Notes under the pieces: generated by a model
Database searches by the model: none
What the model was told of the DNA's origin: nothing
The model's input: only the letters and a program-made list of their open reading frames with translations
Program-made: the position numbers and the translations under genes
From: Smittium culicis
Taxonomy: Eukaryota > Kickxellomycota > Harpellomycetes > Harpellales > Legeriomycetaceae
Direction of reading: 5' to 3'
DNA length: 15,873 nt
Assembly: GCA_001970855.1 (NCBI GenBank)
Contig: LSSN01004156.1
Span: 1-15,873, forward strand
Shown: piece after piece, positions 1 to 9,120 of the stretch
Numbering within the stretch: position 1 is the stretch's first letter
Layout: each line of letters opens with the position of its first letter

Positions 1-30
1 CTGCTAGAGCGGCGGAGGAGGGTCGGTTGA
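1..30 (+). other. possible 3' end of a gene cut by the window edge
   Basis: The first 30 bases are strikingly GC-rich against the surrounding AT-rich DNA. In frame 1 they read nine codons rich in arginine followed by TGA at 28-30; homopolymer-rich intergenic DNA starts directly after. This is what the end of a coding region would look like, but nine codons cannot be assigned to any family. On the other strand no ATG lies close enough to make a start. It could also be a short GC-rich patch or a contig-end artefact. Confidence 0.2.
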
Positions 31-1442
31 AAAATTATTTTTTTAATATTTTTTTATTAGTTTTTGTATACTTTTAAATTATGTTTAATAAACCCTCTAA
101 AAAAAAAAAAAATCCGATTCAATACTGCCAATAATATTTACAATTTACAATATCAAAGCCAATAAAATTAAACTGCAACAAAGTGCCCTCTTCGTTCAGA
201 ATCCCCCAAATAATAAAAAAATAATCATAATAGCAGTAATGAGAGTTCCATTTATTATTTTTCAGTGTATCTAAAGCTATTTATTTTAATTGAATTAACA
301 AGTGCCCTGAAATAAATTTAAATTTAAATTTATTAAAATTATATTACTTGAACTTTCAAAAGAGATAATAATCTTGAATTTTTTTTTTAATCTTTTTACA
401 ATATACCCCAAAAATAAGAAAAAAATTATCCAAATGGACCATTGTTTGATGTAAAACTTTTTTTTTTATTTTTTCATTTTTGGCAGTATAAAAATGATGT
501 AGTTACTGTCTAGCCAATAAATAAAATTGGTACAAATCTCCAAAATAGGTTAAATTCAAATTAAAAAATAAAGGTTTTGGATTAAAAAGACGTTGTCAAG
601 AAGCTAAAGTTTTAAAACACAAAATAATATCTCCGCAAACAAATCTACCAAATCTTTCAAATATTTTCCAAAATTTCAGAAATAGCTAAAATGGTTCAGA
701 ACATATAATTATCTAGAAAAAATGATCCAAAAAAATTTTCCATGCTTTATTTGATCCTCTTTTTTTTCAAATAATATTATAGATAGTTCTTTAATCATCA
801 AAATGAAATATTCTTTAATTTCTAGTTGTTTGGTAATATAGAATAGCATATGGAATATTCCGAGGGAAGAAAGCACATACATGCAGCATAAAATTATTGG
901 GCCGAATATTTTATAATTAAAAATATTATTCGCAGAATTGAATGGACATTTCGATTTTTCTATTTAATCATTACACCTTTAAAGTATCATTTGCTAAAAA
1001 AAAATACTAATTTTTTTTTACAGGAGAAATATTAAATATTAAATTTCGTACACTGTAATTCTCTACGCATAAAAATGCTCCCTTCGTAAAAAATCCCCCG
1101 TATTAATTTTAAGTTAATAAATGAGTTGTTCGAATAAAATATTAATCGAGTTTATAATTTTTCTTTCCGCTGTATCTAGATTACTAATTAAAATATTGTG
1201 TTCTTATTCTAACTATTTCTCAAAATGAATTAATTTAAATGTAGAATCGCATCTTTTCTGTAGCATTTTAAATTTATACCGCAATGATATTGGAACAAAA
1301 AATTTCGAAATTTGTATAAATTCTGGCACATTTTCATCAAAATATATAATTATTCACAAATCCAATTCAGTGCTGATTAAAACGTCTAAAAAATAGGATT
1401 AAAAAATCAACTTTTATAATCAACGCATCATTATAAAATAAA
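31..1442. other. AT-rich intergenic region
   Basis: No ORF with coding character is present on either strand; short frames are broken by A and T runs. No tRNA-like arms, tandem arrays or long inverted repeats were seen. An AATATATAAT stretch at 1341-1350, about 95 bp upstream of the next start codon, is the only plausible TATA-like promoter element. Confidence 0.6.
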
Positions 1443-1796
1443 ATGAAGATTTCCAGTGTTTTAAAGAGTTTGACTTTTGCAACTGCCTTTTTGATGTCCT
1501 CAGGTGTGGCACTTGGAGGAAACCGTGCTAACGCTGCCAATGACTTGTTTGGAATGGACAATGGCTATGAAAACCTATCGAACGGTCCAAGTGTTGGAGC
1601 ATTAGGAATGTCTGACCAACCTGAAATCAATTGCTGCTGCGGTGGATGCTGTGGTGGTTGTCGTCGTGGCGGATGCCGTGGTGGCGGTTGTTTTGGTGGT
1701 GGCTGCTGTGGTGGAGGATGTGGAGGATGTGGAGGATGTGGTGGGTGTGGAGGATGTGGATGCTGCAAAAATGACGATAAACTAGCCAAGATTTAA
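1443..1796 (+). CDS. small secreted Gly/Cys-rich protein, function unknown
   Basis: A single-exon gene of 117 codons. Residues 1 to about 25 form a likely signal peptide: Lys at 2 and 8, then a hydrophobic stretch and small residues; cleavage near 25 (ALG) or 31 (ANA) is plausible. Residues 32-63 are a short ordinary-composition spacer. Residues 64-108 hold 17 cysteines among glycines, first as CC/CCC clusters with a few arginines (RRGGC, RGGGC), then as regular GGC triplets, followed by a charged tail (KNDDKLAKI). No known domain is recognised. Secretion and the Cys pattern suggest a disulfide-crosslinked wall, matrix or adhesive component, or a metal-binding peptide; this is inference. The codons are much GC-richer than the flanks because of GGN/TGY runs. 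The antisense His/Pro-rich frame is a shadow. A poly(A) signal candidate follows at 1905-1910. Confidence 0.75.
   Translation: MKISSVLKSLTFATAFLMSSGVALGGNRANAANDLFGMDNGYENLSNGPSVGALGMSDQPEINCCCGGCCGGCRRGGCRGGGCFGGGCCGGGCGGCGGCGGCGGCGCCKNDDKLAKI
1713..1757 (+). repeat. 9-bp in-frame minisatellite encoding GGC
   Basis: Five tandem units of GGAGGATGT lie at 1713-1721, 1722-1730, 1731-1739, 1740-1748 (variant GGTGGGTGT) and 1749-1757. Each unit encodes Gly-Gly-Cys in the frame of the secreted protein, so gain or loss of units would change the length of the Cys-rich tail without breaking the frame. Confidence 0.85.
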
Positions 1797-3630
1797 AATT
1801 TTTTTCTTATACTCACGGTTGACGAGCTTTCTATTATTAGAAAATATAATTCACTATTTTGAATCTTTAAAAGGATTTAAATGATTATAACTTCGTATTT
1901 AAAAAATAAACAAATTTCAAAAATATTTAATTTATTTTTATAAGTAATACTCTTCAAATTGAATTTTATTGATTTTTTCAATTATTATTTATAAAGCTAT
2001 GTGTTTATTATATAGTAGTTATTAATAACGTTTCTACTATTAATTTCCAATCAGATGTCTCAACTCTTTATAAGTTTCCAAGAAACTAAACCGGAATAGC
2101 TCCTTTTTTTTTAACAATCAGATAAAAAAAAAATTGTAATTCTAATTTATTTAAAAAAGTAAAGACAAGTTATAATTTATATATTAAATAGACTGTGGAA
2201 TATTTTTTCCTGCTTGATAACTAGATATGTGCGAAAAACTATAGTGTTTAGCATTGTTTTCTTGTAAATGTGCCTTATGTGATAACACTGCTAAAATCAT
2301 ACACCAAAATTTAGGCCTTATCTTTCTGAATAATAATTATCTGGGGTCATTTTTACCTACGTTTCTTTATATTTTTTGTGTTATCGATGCCATTATTTAA
2401 ACCCCGAAAATAAATATTTAATTTTGAAAAGGTTAACAATTTATGAAATAGAAAATTAATTTACCTTATCTCAATAAAGCTACTATATCTATAGGTGACA
2501 TCTCTAAAAATTATAAATTCATATCGAGTACGTGTTCTTTTAATGATGTATTTATTTAAAAAAAACAATAGTTATTTTTGTATTTTAGTATCTTTTAAAA
2601 TAAACTTATTTTAAAAGGTCTCTTAAATTTGATAATCACTTGTATTTTTTATTTTTATTATTACTAAGTTTAGATAATTCAAATATATAGCAAGTTTCTT
2701 TGAAGTTATAATTACATATCCATATCGTTACTAAGATACGACTGAAATATGATATATATAATTATTAAATTAAAGATAATTTTACTTTATAAAAAAAATA
2801 GTTACAGTCCTAAATTTTTCGAGAGTATATATAGAGAGCCAAGATATTAATATATTCAAACAAGAGATTAAAAATATATATATATTTTATATATTAATTG
2901 GTGAATAAAAAGTTTATCAATAGCTATGCTAAGATTTTTTTATCTTGGTATATATTGAAAATATATAAAAATATTAGTCCTAATCAAATAAATTACGTGA
3001 AACATTGGATTTAGGCTTCTAATTCAAATTAGCAAAAATTTTCTTTTCAATTAAACTTGCAAGTTGGTACTAATTACATCTATTTATGCAAATTAATAAT
3101 CAAAAATATTCAAAAATAAAATTAATCTATTTTCAGGAAGTAAACATGTTGATCTTATTTGGCCTAGTTGATTATTATAATAAAAATTCATAATCAGAAA
3201 TCAGTTTAAACAACTAATCTAGCTCACATAAAGCTATTCAAAGCTAAACCAAGTCTGAATAACTTTCGAGGCTTTCTAAAACACACTTATACAGGCTTAG
3301 TATATCAATAACAACAATGGCTTGGTTTCAAAATAACTTGAAACAGCGAGGGTTTTAAACATTTCCTGTATTTTTTCTAAATTTTTTATCATTTATTGAA
3401 TTTATTTGATTGGGCTAATACTTTGATTCCAATCCAAAAAGAACTATGCAATGCATACAAAAAAATAAACCACGTTAGATATTTATTAACAAATTTCCAT
3501 ACTTTATTAAATAATCTCTTTTAATTATTAAAACCTATATTCAAAAAAAAAAAATCAAAAAACATAATTTTATATTATTTCTACCTTTTTTATTACTACT
3601 TTAGCATACTATATCTAACTGAACGAAATA
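1797..3630. other. AT-rich intergenic region
   Basis: About 1.8 kb without a supported gene. It contains simple AT tracts (for example 2872-2900) and an AATAAA at 1905-1910 that could end the upstream transcript. The downstream part must hold the promoter of the cytidine deaminase gene, but no clear element stands out. No RNA gene was recognised. Confidence 0.6.
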
Positions 3631-4038
3631 ATGGACTATTCAGACTTGGCAAAAAAATCCCTTGAAGCAAGATTTCTGTCTTACTCACCTTATTCTGATT
3701 TCAAAGTCGGCGCTGCTTTGCTTACCGAGTCTGGCGAAATATTCTTAGGAGCTAATGTCGAAAATGCTGCATACTCACCCTGTATATGCGCCGAGCGCTC
3801 TGCATTTATTTGTGCATTGATGAAAGGCCACAAAAATTTCAAAGCCATAGCTGTCTCTAGCATGGTTGACGATTACACTAGCCCATGCGGAGTTTGCAGA
3901 CAATTTATGAGAGAGTTTTCGGCAGATTTGCCCATTATTTTGGTTAAATCCAGTGGAACTTTTATTGAAACCTCATTAGATGTATTGTTGCCAATGTCTT
4001 TTGGTCCTGATGATTTGGCTAAAGAAAGAAATGAATAA
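3631..4038 (+). CDS. cytidine deaminase (homotetrameric, zinc-dependent)
   Basis: A single-exon gene of 135 codons, the usual size of the small tetrameric CDA family. It hydrolyses cytidine and deoxycytidine to uridine and deoxyuridine in pyrimidine salvage, normally in the cytosol. Family landmarks are all present: the N-terminal YSPYSDFKVGAAL segment (18-30), the substrate-binding NVEN (42-45), the catalytic CAE with Cys53 as zinc ligand and Glu55 as proton shuttle, and PCGVC with zinc ligands Cys86 and Cys89, followed by RQFM. The spacing Cys53-x32-Cys86-x2-Cys89 is normal. The ATG at 3631 gives an N-terminus that aligns with family members without extension. The gene converges on the PKA gene, whose stop lies 390 bp away. 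Confidence 0.95.
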   Translation: MDYSDLAKKSLEARFLSYSPYSDFKVGAALLTESGEIFLGANVENAAYSPCICAERSAFICALMKGHKNFKAIAVSSMVDDYTSPCGVCRQFMREFSADLPIILVKSSGTFIETSLDVLLPMSFGPDDLAKERNE

Positions 4039-4428
4039 GCACCGAGATTAAATTGCCTATTTTTCTAAATTAACTTATTTACTTAGTTTAGTATTTTGTA
4101 TTTATTACTGATAAACTGTAGATCTTTTTCTAATAAATATTTTTAACTGTACATTTTATATCTGCTGATTGTCTAGTTTTTATAGACGACTCGTGCCTTA
4201 ATACCAAAAATAATCCTAAAAAAAAAAACCGGCTATGATTGAATTGTATTAATTTTAATTAATTTTTATCCGTGACTCGTATCATTAATTAATCATATAT
4301 GACCTATAGTGTACACCTATTTACTATTAGTATTTTTTTTCTGGGTCTAAAATGAGACTGTTGATATTACATTTGGATATTTAAAATAAAAATAAACACT
4401 ATTTGAAATACAGATTATACAAATAAAA
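4039..4428. other. intergenic, shared 3' region of convergent CDA and PKA genes
   Basis: No coding frame is supported. An AATAAA at 4132-4137, 94 bp after the CDA stop, is a reasonable poly(A) signal for that gene. The opposite strand must hold the 3' end of the PKA transcript. Nothing else recognisable. Confidence 0.6.
4132..4137 (+). promoter_or_regulatory. candidate poly(A) signal of the CDA gene
   Basis: Canonical AATAAA about 95 bp downstream of the stop codon. Such hexamers are common by chance in DNA this AT-rich, so position is the only support. Confidence 0.35.
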
Positions 4429-6159
4429 TTAAAACATTATGAATTTTTGGCCATAAACGTCTGGTCCAGACATGTCGCCATAATTTTCGTGCGATTCTGG
4501 GTACCTGTCGAAATTTCCGGTATCACCGCCGGATTTTTTGGCTGGGATGAGAGGAGCTGCTATTTCCAGTCGAGCTAGTTTTTTCCAATTAACCTCTTCG
4601 AACCAAGGGTGGTTTTTTATATCCTTTGATCCATTTTTCAAGTTTCCATACCTGGATGACAAGTCGCTAGTTATCAGCTTTTCCACGAGGTCGCGAGCTA
4701 TCGGGTCGAAATGGTTTGGCCATCTAACTCTTCCGCTCAATATACGCTCATATAGTTTGTAGTGGTCGCGGTCGTAGTATGGCGGATACCCAGCAATCAT
4801 TTCGAATATCAGAACTCCGAGAGAGTACCAATCCACAGCACGCCCATACCCTTTTGCCTGGATGATTTCTGGTGCCAAGTAGTCTGGTGTACCACAAAGC
4901 GTCCAAGTTACATCAGTTACGTATTTTGCAAACCCTAAGTCGGTCAACTTAACGTGTCCATTAGAATCTAGAAGAATATTTTCTGGCTTTAAATCGCGGT
5001 AAACTAGATCATACGAATGAAGATATTCAAAAGCCAACGCGACTTCTCCTGCATAGAATTTTGCTACTGGCGAAGGAAATTTCTAAAATATAACACAAAA
5101 ATAAATTTTAGCACTCTGTAAAAGATATATTTCTGAATACGTTATGTATATCCACTCTATAAGTAGATAGTAAACACTCTCGAGTATATTAAATTTGGTT
5201 TCATAGATTAAATGAATGTTATAAAAGTAGATTTTAGGGCTAAAAGACTTTTCAATTCAAATCTGTGTATAAACTGTTAGACTTCTCAATATTACCTTGT
5301 ATCTTCTCAAATATGAAAACAATTCACCTCCTATTATATACTCAAGGAACATGTACAAATTAATACTGTCCTGATAGCATCCATGCAGCTTTACGATAAA
5401 CGGAGAGTTGCAAAATGCCAAAACTGCACGCTCGTTATTGACGTGCTCGACTTGTTTTGCTCTAACCACTTCAGATTTCCGAAGTATCTTTACGGCGTAG
5501 AAGTCACTTGTACTTGTCTGCCTAACTATTTTGACCCGACCAAAAGATCCTGTTCCAATAGTTCTGAAGAATTCATAGTCGTTAATGTCGATTCTGTTTG
5601 ATTTTACCTTATCAACATTGAACTCAATCCTATCTAATTCAGAATTATACCCTTCATTGTTGTTGTTTTTTAGGCTATAAACATTGTTAGCTTCAATTTC
5701 CATGTCGATATTTTCGCTGCTCTTTGAAATATTACTACCAGTCTTATACGTCGTTTCTGTCTCAACTTCAATTGTATCATCGCTTTTATTCCTAATTCTA
5801 GGTGATAAGTCAACCCCTATTATTCCAAATACACTTTTATCCGCTATTGGTTGTGGTGTATTCGATTTACTCTTTGTAGTTGTATTTGTATATTTATTGC
5901 CGCTGTGTGAAATAGGTATTTGTTTAAACCCCGTTTTAATTCCTTCAGATGTTGTATTTCCATGTGATATACCATTAGATTTTGAATAACTTACGTTTTC
6001 ATCATCATATACAGTGTCATTAGATATCCTAGACCTGTCGATATTACCTGATAATCCAACTCTTATGGTGTTATTATCTTCTTTAGATAAGTTGTTCATT
6101 TCTGTATGCTCTCCTTTTGTTTTTAATATTGAATTTCTTAATCTGTTAATAAGTGACAT
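4429..6159 (-). CDS. cAMP-dependent protein kinase catalytic subunit (PKA), two exons
   Basis: Exon 1 is 6159-5296 and exon 2 is 5082-4429, joined in phase 0, giving 505 residues. Residues 1 to about 190 are a low-complexity Asn/Ser/Thr-rich extension. The AGC kinase core follows: Gly loop GTGSFG (202-207), Lys224 in YAVK, helix-C Glu243, YRDLKPEN with catalytic Asp318, DLG with metal-binding Asp336, activation-loop TWTLCGTPDY with phosphorylatable Thr349 (PKA Thr197 equivalent), and APE (358-360). The protein ends in KFIMF, the hydrophobic C-terminal FxxF that defines PKA-type AGC kinases and docks in the N-lobe. The PKA-like splice-spanning text RRYK/KFPSPVAKFYAGE supports the junction. The enzyme is held inactive by regulatory subunits and freed by cAMP. 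The DFG phenylalanine is Leu337, otherwise all catalytic residues are present. Long N-terminal extensions are common in fungal PKAs. Confidence 0.95.
5083..5295 (-). other. intron of the PKA gene
   Basis: A 213-nt phase-0 intron with donor AAG/GTAATA and acceptor ATTTTAG/AAA. Removing it restores an uninterrupted kinase domain between the N-lobe motif GGELFSYLRRYK and the helix-E region. Reading through it would end the protein after about 12 unrelated residues. Confidence 0.9.
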
Positions 6160-6240
6160 TGCTATAACTGAACGCTATAGTAAGAACAATCAGGAAAAAA
6201 AAATAGACTATTTTAATATTTAAAATACACTTTATGAATA

Positions 6241-6279
6241 AAAAAACTAAAAAAGATTGTAGAATTATTCTAGTTTTTT
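6241..6279. repeat. short inverted repeat (hairpin-capable)
   Basis: AAAAAACTA at 6241-6249 is matched by its complement TAGTTTTTT at 6271-6279. A second palindrome, TAGAATTATTCTA, sits at 6260-6272. The sequence could form a stem, but AT-rich inverted repeats like this arise easily by chance. Confidence 0.4.
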
Positions 6280-6395
6280 TATAATTTAAAACGTAAAATA
6301 GGGATTTAGAATTTTTTTAATTCCTTTTACATAATATTTAATGCTTTAGAATATCGAATAGTTGGAGTATAAAATAGTAAATATTAAAATTACTG

Positions 6396-6437
6396 TTATG
6401 ATTATGGTTATGGTTATGGTTATCGTTTATGTTTATG
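6396..6437 (+). repeat. degenerate TTATGG hexanucleotide repeat
   Basis: About seven units: TTATGA, three TTATGG, TTATCG, and two TTTATG. It is a short interstitial microsatellite, not a known telomere repeat. Confidence 0.75.
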
Positions 6438-6850
6438 TTTTTTTAAATAATGTGTTATAGATAAAGTGTGGAAAGGGTAAGTTCTTTACAGAATCATTTA
6501 CGTCTTGTTTTTTCTCTCTCTAACGCTAAAAATCTTTTACTTTCATAATAACCAAATCTTATATTGCCTTTAGTGACAAATAATAATACATAATTTTTGA
6601 TTTGTTTGACAAAATAACGTATAAGAAGTATATACATTCGTAGCTCTCAATATTTATTTTAGAAAATTGACCCTTCAAGAGAAGCGATCAAAAATGAATC
6701 CCCTCAAAGAAGTAGCTATACTACATAATGGTTGATCAAGACAAATAAAAACAAACAAAGTAAAGATCGTGTTTGCCAAATATTGAACATTAAGTCAAGA
6801 TTTTTATGCATGTTTGTTTTTGTTTTTGTTTATTTGTATTACAGGTTTAA

Positions 6851-7039
6851 CCCTTTCCCGTCCAACACTCTTTAAAAAATTTAAATTTATGATTCGTTTA
6901 TGATTTATAAGTAAATTTATTATTTGCTGTAATTATACAACAGACCAATAATTCATAATGCCTCGGGATTAAGGAATTATAATTGAGCACAATTGGCTAT
7001 ACTTTGTAGATCAAAAATAGTCTACCGCCCGTGAAAGGG
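6851..7039 (+). mobile_element. piggyBac-type MITE, copy 1 (intact ends)
   Basis: A 189-bp element starting CCCTTTCCCG and ending CGTGAAAGGG, so the ends form a 10-bp imperfect terminal inverted repeat. It is flanked on both sides by TTAA (6847-6850 and 7040-7043), the target duplication of piggyBac transposases. No coding capacity. Internal blocks shared with the other copies include TTTATGATTTATAA, GCCTCGG and TTGGCTATA. TTAA is also used by Kolobok elements, but a CCC terminus fits piggyBac better. Confidence 0.85.
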
Positions 7040-7043
7040 TTAA

Positions 7044-7409
7044 ATAAATTTTCGTGAGAACTAAGCTAAAGTTTATTATTTCCATACTTTCTTTTTAAAA
7101 ATTATATTATAAAGCCAATAATACCCGTGAATGACTTACATAACTGTATCTATCGAGTATCTGTTTAAAGCCACTAACAAATTTATTGCTTTGCATAAAA
7201 AAAAACTAATGCTTAATGGCCAAATCAAATACTAATATTATAAAGAAATAGAGCCTCGAAATCGTAGATAAAATAAAATACGTATGTTCTACTTTTTCCT
7301 CTTCTATATCATTGCTATTATATTATTTTGTGCCAAATTTCAATTAACCTTACCGCTGAAAAGAGTTTCTTTCTGAGAATAAATAATAATATTAGCTTGC
7401 TGGTGATTT
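7044..7409. other. unique AT-rich spacer between MITE copies 1 and 2
   Basis: About 370 bp with no supported gene, RNA or repeat beyond simple A/T runs. It shows no similarity to the MITE body. Confidence 0.55.
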
Positions 7410-7413
7410 TTAA

Positions 7414-7602
7414 CTCTTTCCCGTCCAACACTCTTAAAATAAAAGAATTTACTGACTCGTTTATGATTTATAAATCAGTTTATTATTTGCTTCTAAAGCT
7501 CATTAACCAATACTTTTAAAGATTTCGGAATTATTTTATTTTATTTGATCATAATTGGCTATATTTTATGGACCAAAAATAGTCTACCGTCAGTGATAGG
7601 TT
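7414..7602 (+). mobile_element. piggyBac-type MITE, copy 2 (decayed right end)
   Basis: Same 189-bp length and orientation as copy 1. The left end is CTCTTTCCCGTCC after TTAA at 7410-7413. The right end reads GTGATAGG followed by TTTTAA, with TTAA at 7603-7606, so the right terminal repeat has mutated. Strong internal matches to copy 1 remain, for example CAAAAATAGTCTACCG at 7574-7589 and the GTTTATGATTTATAA block. A small frame reading across its left half is a chance ORF. Confidence 0.8.
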
Positions 7603-7758
7603 TTAAGAATGTCTATCACTTGTTTCTAATAATGAACAATAATAAATAAAAAAATTATATTGGTTTGTTTTAGATAAATTTACCTTTTTTCTATATTGAA
7701 TAGAAATATCACATATGATACGATTAAATAAAAGAATATTTATGATAATTTATTTTAA

Positions 7759-7947
7759 CCCTTTCACGGGTGGTATACTATTTTTGATCTAAAAAATATA
7801 ACTAACTACATTTAATAAAAATAATTTAATTCTGAGGCCTTATATATTTGTTTATTTTTGAATAACAGAATATAATAAATTTACTTGCGAATCATAAACG
7901 TATCATAAAATTGATTTTTTTTTTAAAGAGTGTTGGACGGGAAAGGG
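7759..7947 (-). mobile_element. piggyBac-type MITE, copy 3 (inverted, intact ends)
   Basis: A 189-bp copy in opposite orientation to copies 1 and 2. On the plus strand it starts CCCTTTCACGGG and ends GGACGGGAAAGGG. Both sides carry perfect TTAA (7755-7758 and 7948-7951). The first 29 bases (from the right end) match copy 1 closely, and the central 70-80 bp are the most diverged part. Confidence 0.85.
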
Positions 7948-7951
7948 TTAA

Positions 7952-8923
7952 AGAGAATTTTAATGTAATTCTACAGTTAATTGAAATCTCTATGATTTAA
8001 ATTGCATTTATGGAATCTAGCTGGCCAGCTTTGGTTTATCTAAAATATTATCCGATTAGAAAAATTTCTGTTAACTTTAAATTTTTATAATCTTGTGTAC
8101 CTTAAAAAAAATCTAGCGAAAAAAATGAATTTCCAACTACATTTATAATTATTATTGATGGCTTTTTTAGGCTTTGGTGTCCTTATATCAAATAAAACCC
8201 TTTAAATTTACAGGGTTTAAAGCAAGCAGTATTGAATAAAAATCATACTTTGAATTTTATTACATTTACATTAATGAATTGTAAATTTTAAACATTAGCT
8301 GTGCTTTATGTAAAATAAGGACATATAACGCTAGAAATATAACAATACACTCTTTGAAATTGTCAAATATTGATAATAGTGCTCTTTATCGTTAGTTTTA
8401 ATCAAAATATGGGAGGATTTGATTTCAAGTTTACTGATTATAAAACTTGGAGAAAATATTGGCTTTAAAATAATATTAAATTATTCTTTTTGATTTATTT
8501 GATGAAGTTAATACGCATTTATAAACATACTTTGTTTAGTAATATTTATTGTTTAACAAAAAATTGATTACAATATCATTTCATAAATTTTTTCCACGTA
8601 AAAAATTTTACTTGTTATCGCTAACCAGCTTTAATTTAAACCTTTGTTGGCTTTATTCAATTTTTTGGTTCAATAGTCATTTATTTAAAAAAGTTATCTT
8701 TTATATTACTGTTGTTAGACGAGTTATATACTTTTAAATATACTGACTACAAATTGGAAAAGAAAGATTTTTTTATTCTATCATTTTCAATGCAATAAAA
8801 ATTTTTTTCGTCGTTTATGCATTCGACTTTTCAATTTAATTTATATTTCTGGATACTTTAACCGATTGTATTTGGCATCTAATGATGCCCTAATATATGT
8901 AATTTTATGTGGATTTACAAGCA
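7952..8923. other. AT-rich spacer between MITE copies 3 and 4
   Basis: Nearly 1 kb without a supported gene. A small inverted repeat AAACCCT/AGGGTTT lies at 8195-8201 and 8212-8218. The plus-strand frame at 8549-8737 (62 codons, mostly Phe, Leu, Ile, Lys, Asn) has the composition of random AT-rich DNA and is not called. Confidence 0.55.
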
Positions 8924-8927
8924 TTGA

Positions 8928-9116
8928 TCCTTTCCCAAGCAGTAGACTATTTATGAACAACCAGATATAGCCAAAAAAGTTCAATAAAAATACTTTAATT
9001 TCGAGGCTTAAAGTAGTATCGGTATATTGTAAAATTTATGCAAATAACAAACTTGCTTATAAATCATAAATGAATCAAAAAAAAATTTTTTTTAAAGACT
9101 GATGGACGGGAGAGGG
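8928..9116 (-). mobile_element. piggyBac-type MITE, copy 4 (inverted, old)
   Basis: A fourth 189-bp copy in inverted orientation, more diverged. Plus-strand ends are TCCTTTCCCAAGCAGTAGAC and GGACGGGAGAGGG. The target sites have decayed to TTGA (8924-8927) and TTAT (9117-9120). The internal TAGCC/GGCTATA and CGAGGC blocks are still recognisable. Confidence 0.75.
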
Positions 9117-9120
9117 TTAT

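Larger units (their letters stand above)
6160..6846. other. intergenic upstream of PKA
   Basis: No gene is supported. The PKA promoter must lie in the right-hand part of this stretch's minus strand. It holds a hairpin-capable inverted repeat (6241-6280) and a degenerate 6-bp repeat (6396-6437), listed separately. The last 30 bases before 6841 are T-rich with repeated TTTGTTT words. Confidence 0.55.

Noticed and set aside
1367..1561. Minus-strand 64-codon frame
   Set aside because: Overlaps the secreted-protein gene in antisense and shows no recognisable family or coding character.
1565..1789. Minus-strand frame rich in His/Pro repeats
   Set aside because: It is the complement of the Gly/Cys codons of the plus-strand gene; the plus frame has a signal peptide and a better start, the minus frame has neither.
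7328..7519. Plus-strand 63-codon frame
   Set aside because: Runs into MITE copy 2 and has random AT-rich composition.
8195..8218. AAACCCT/AGGGTTT hairpin as a terminator or MITE relict
   Set aside because: A 7-bp stem in isolation, with no neighbouring gene end and no similarity to the MITE termini.
8549..8737. Plus-strand 62-codon frame
   Set aside because: Composition (Phe, Leu, Ile, Asn, Lys) is that of untranslated AT-rich DNA; no motif.
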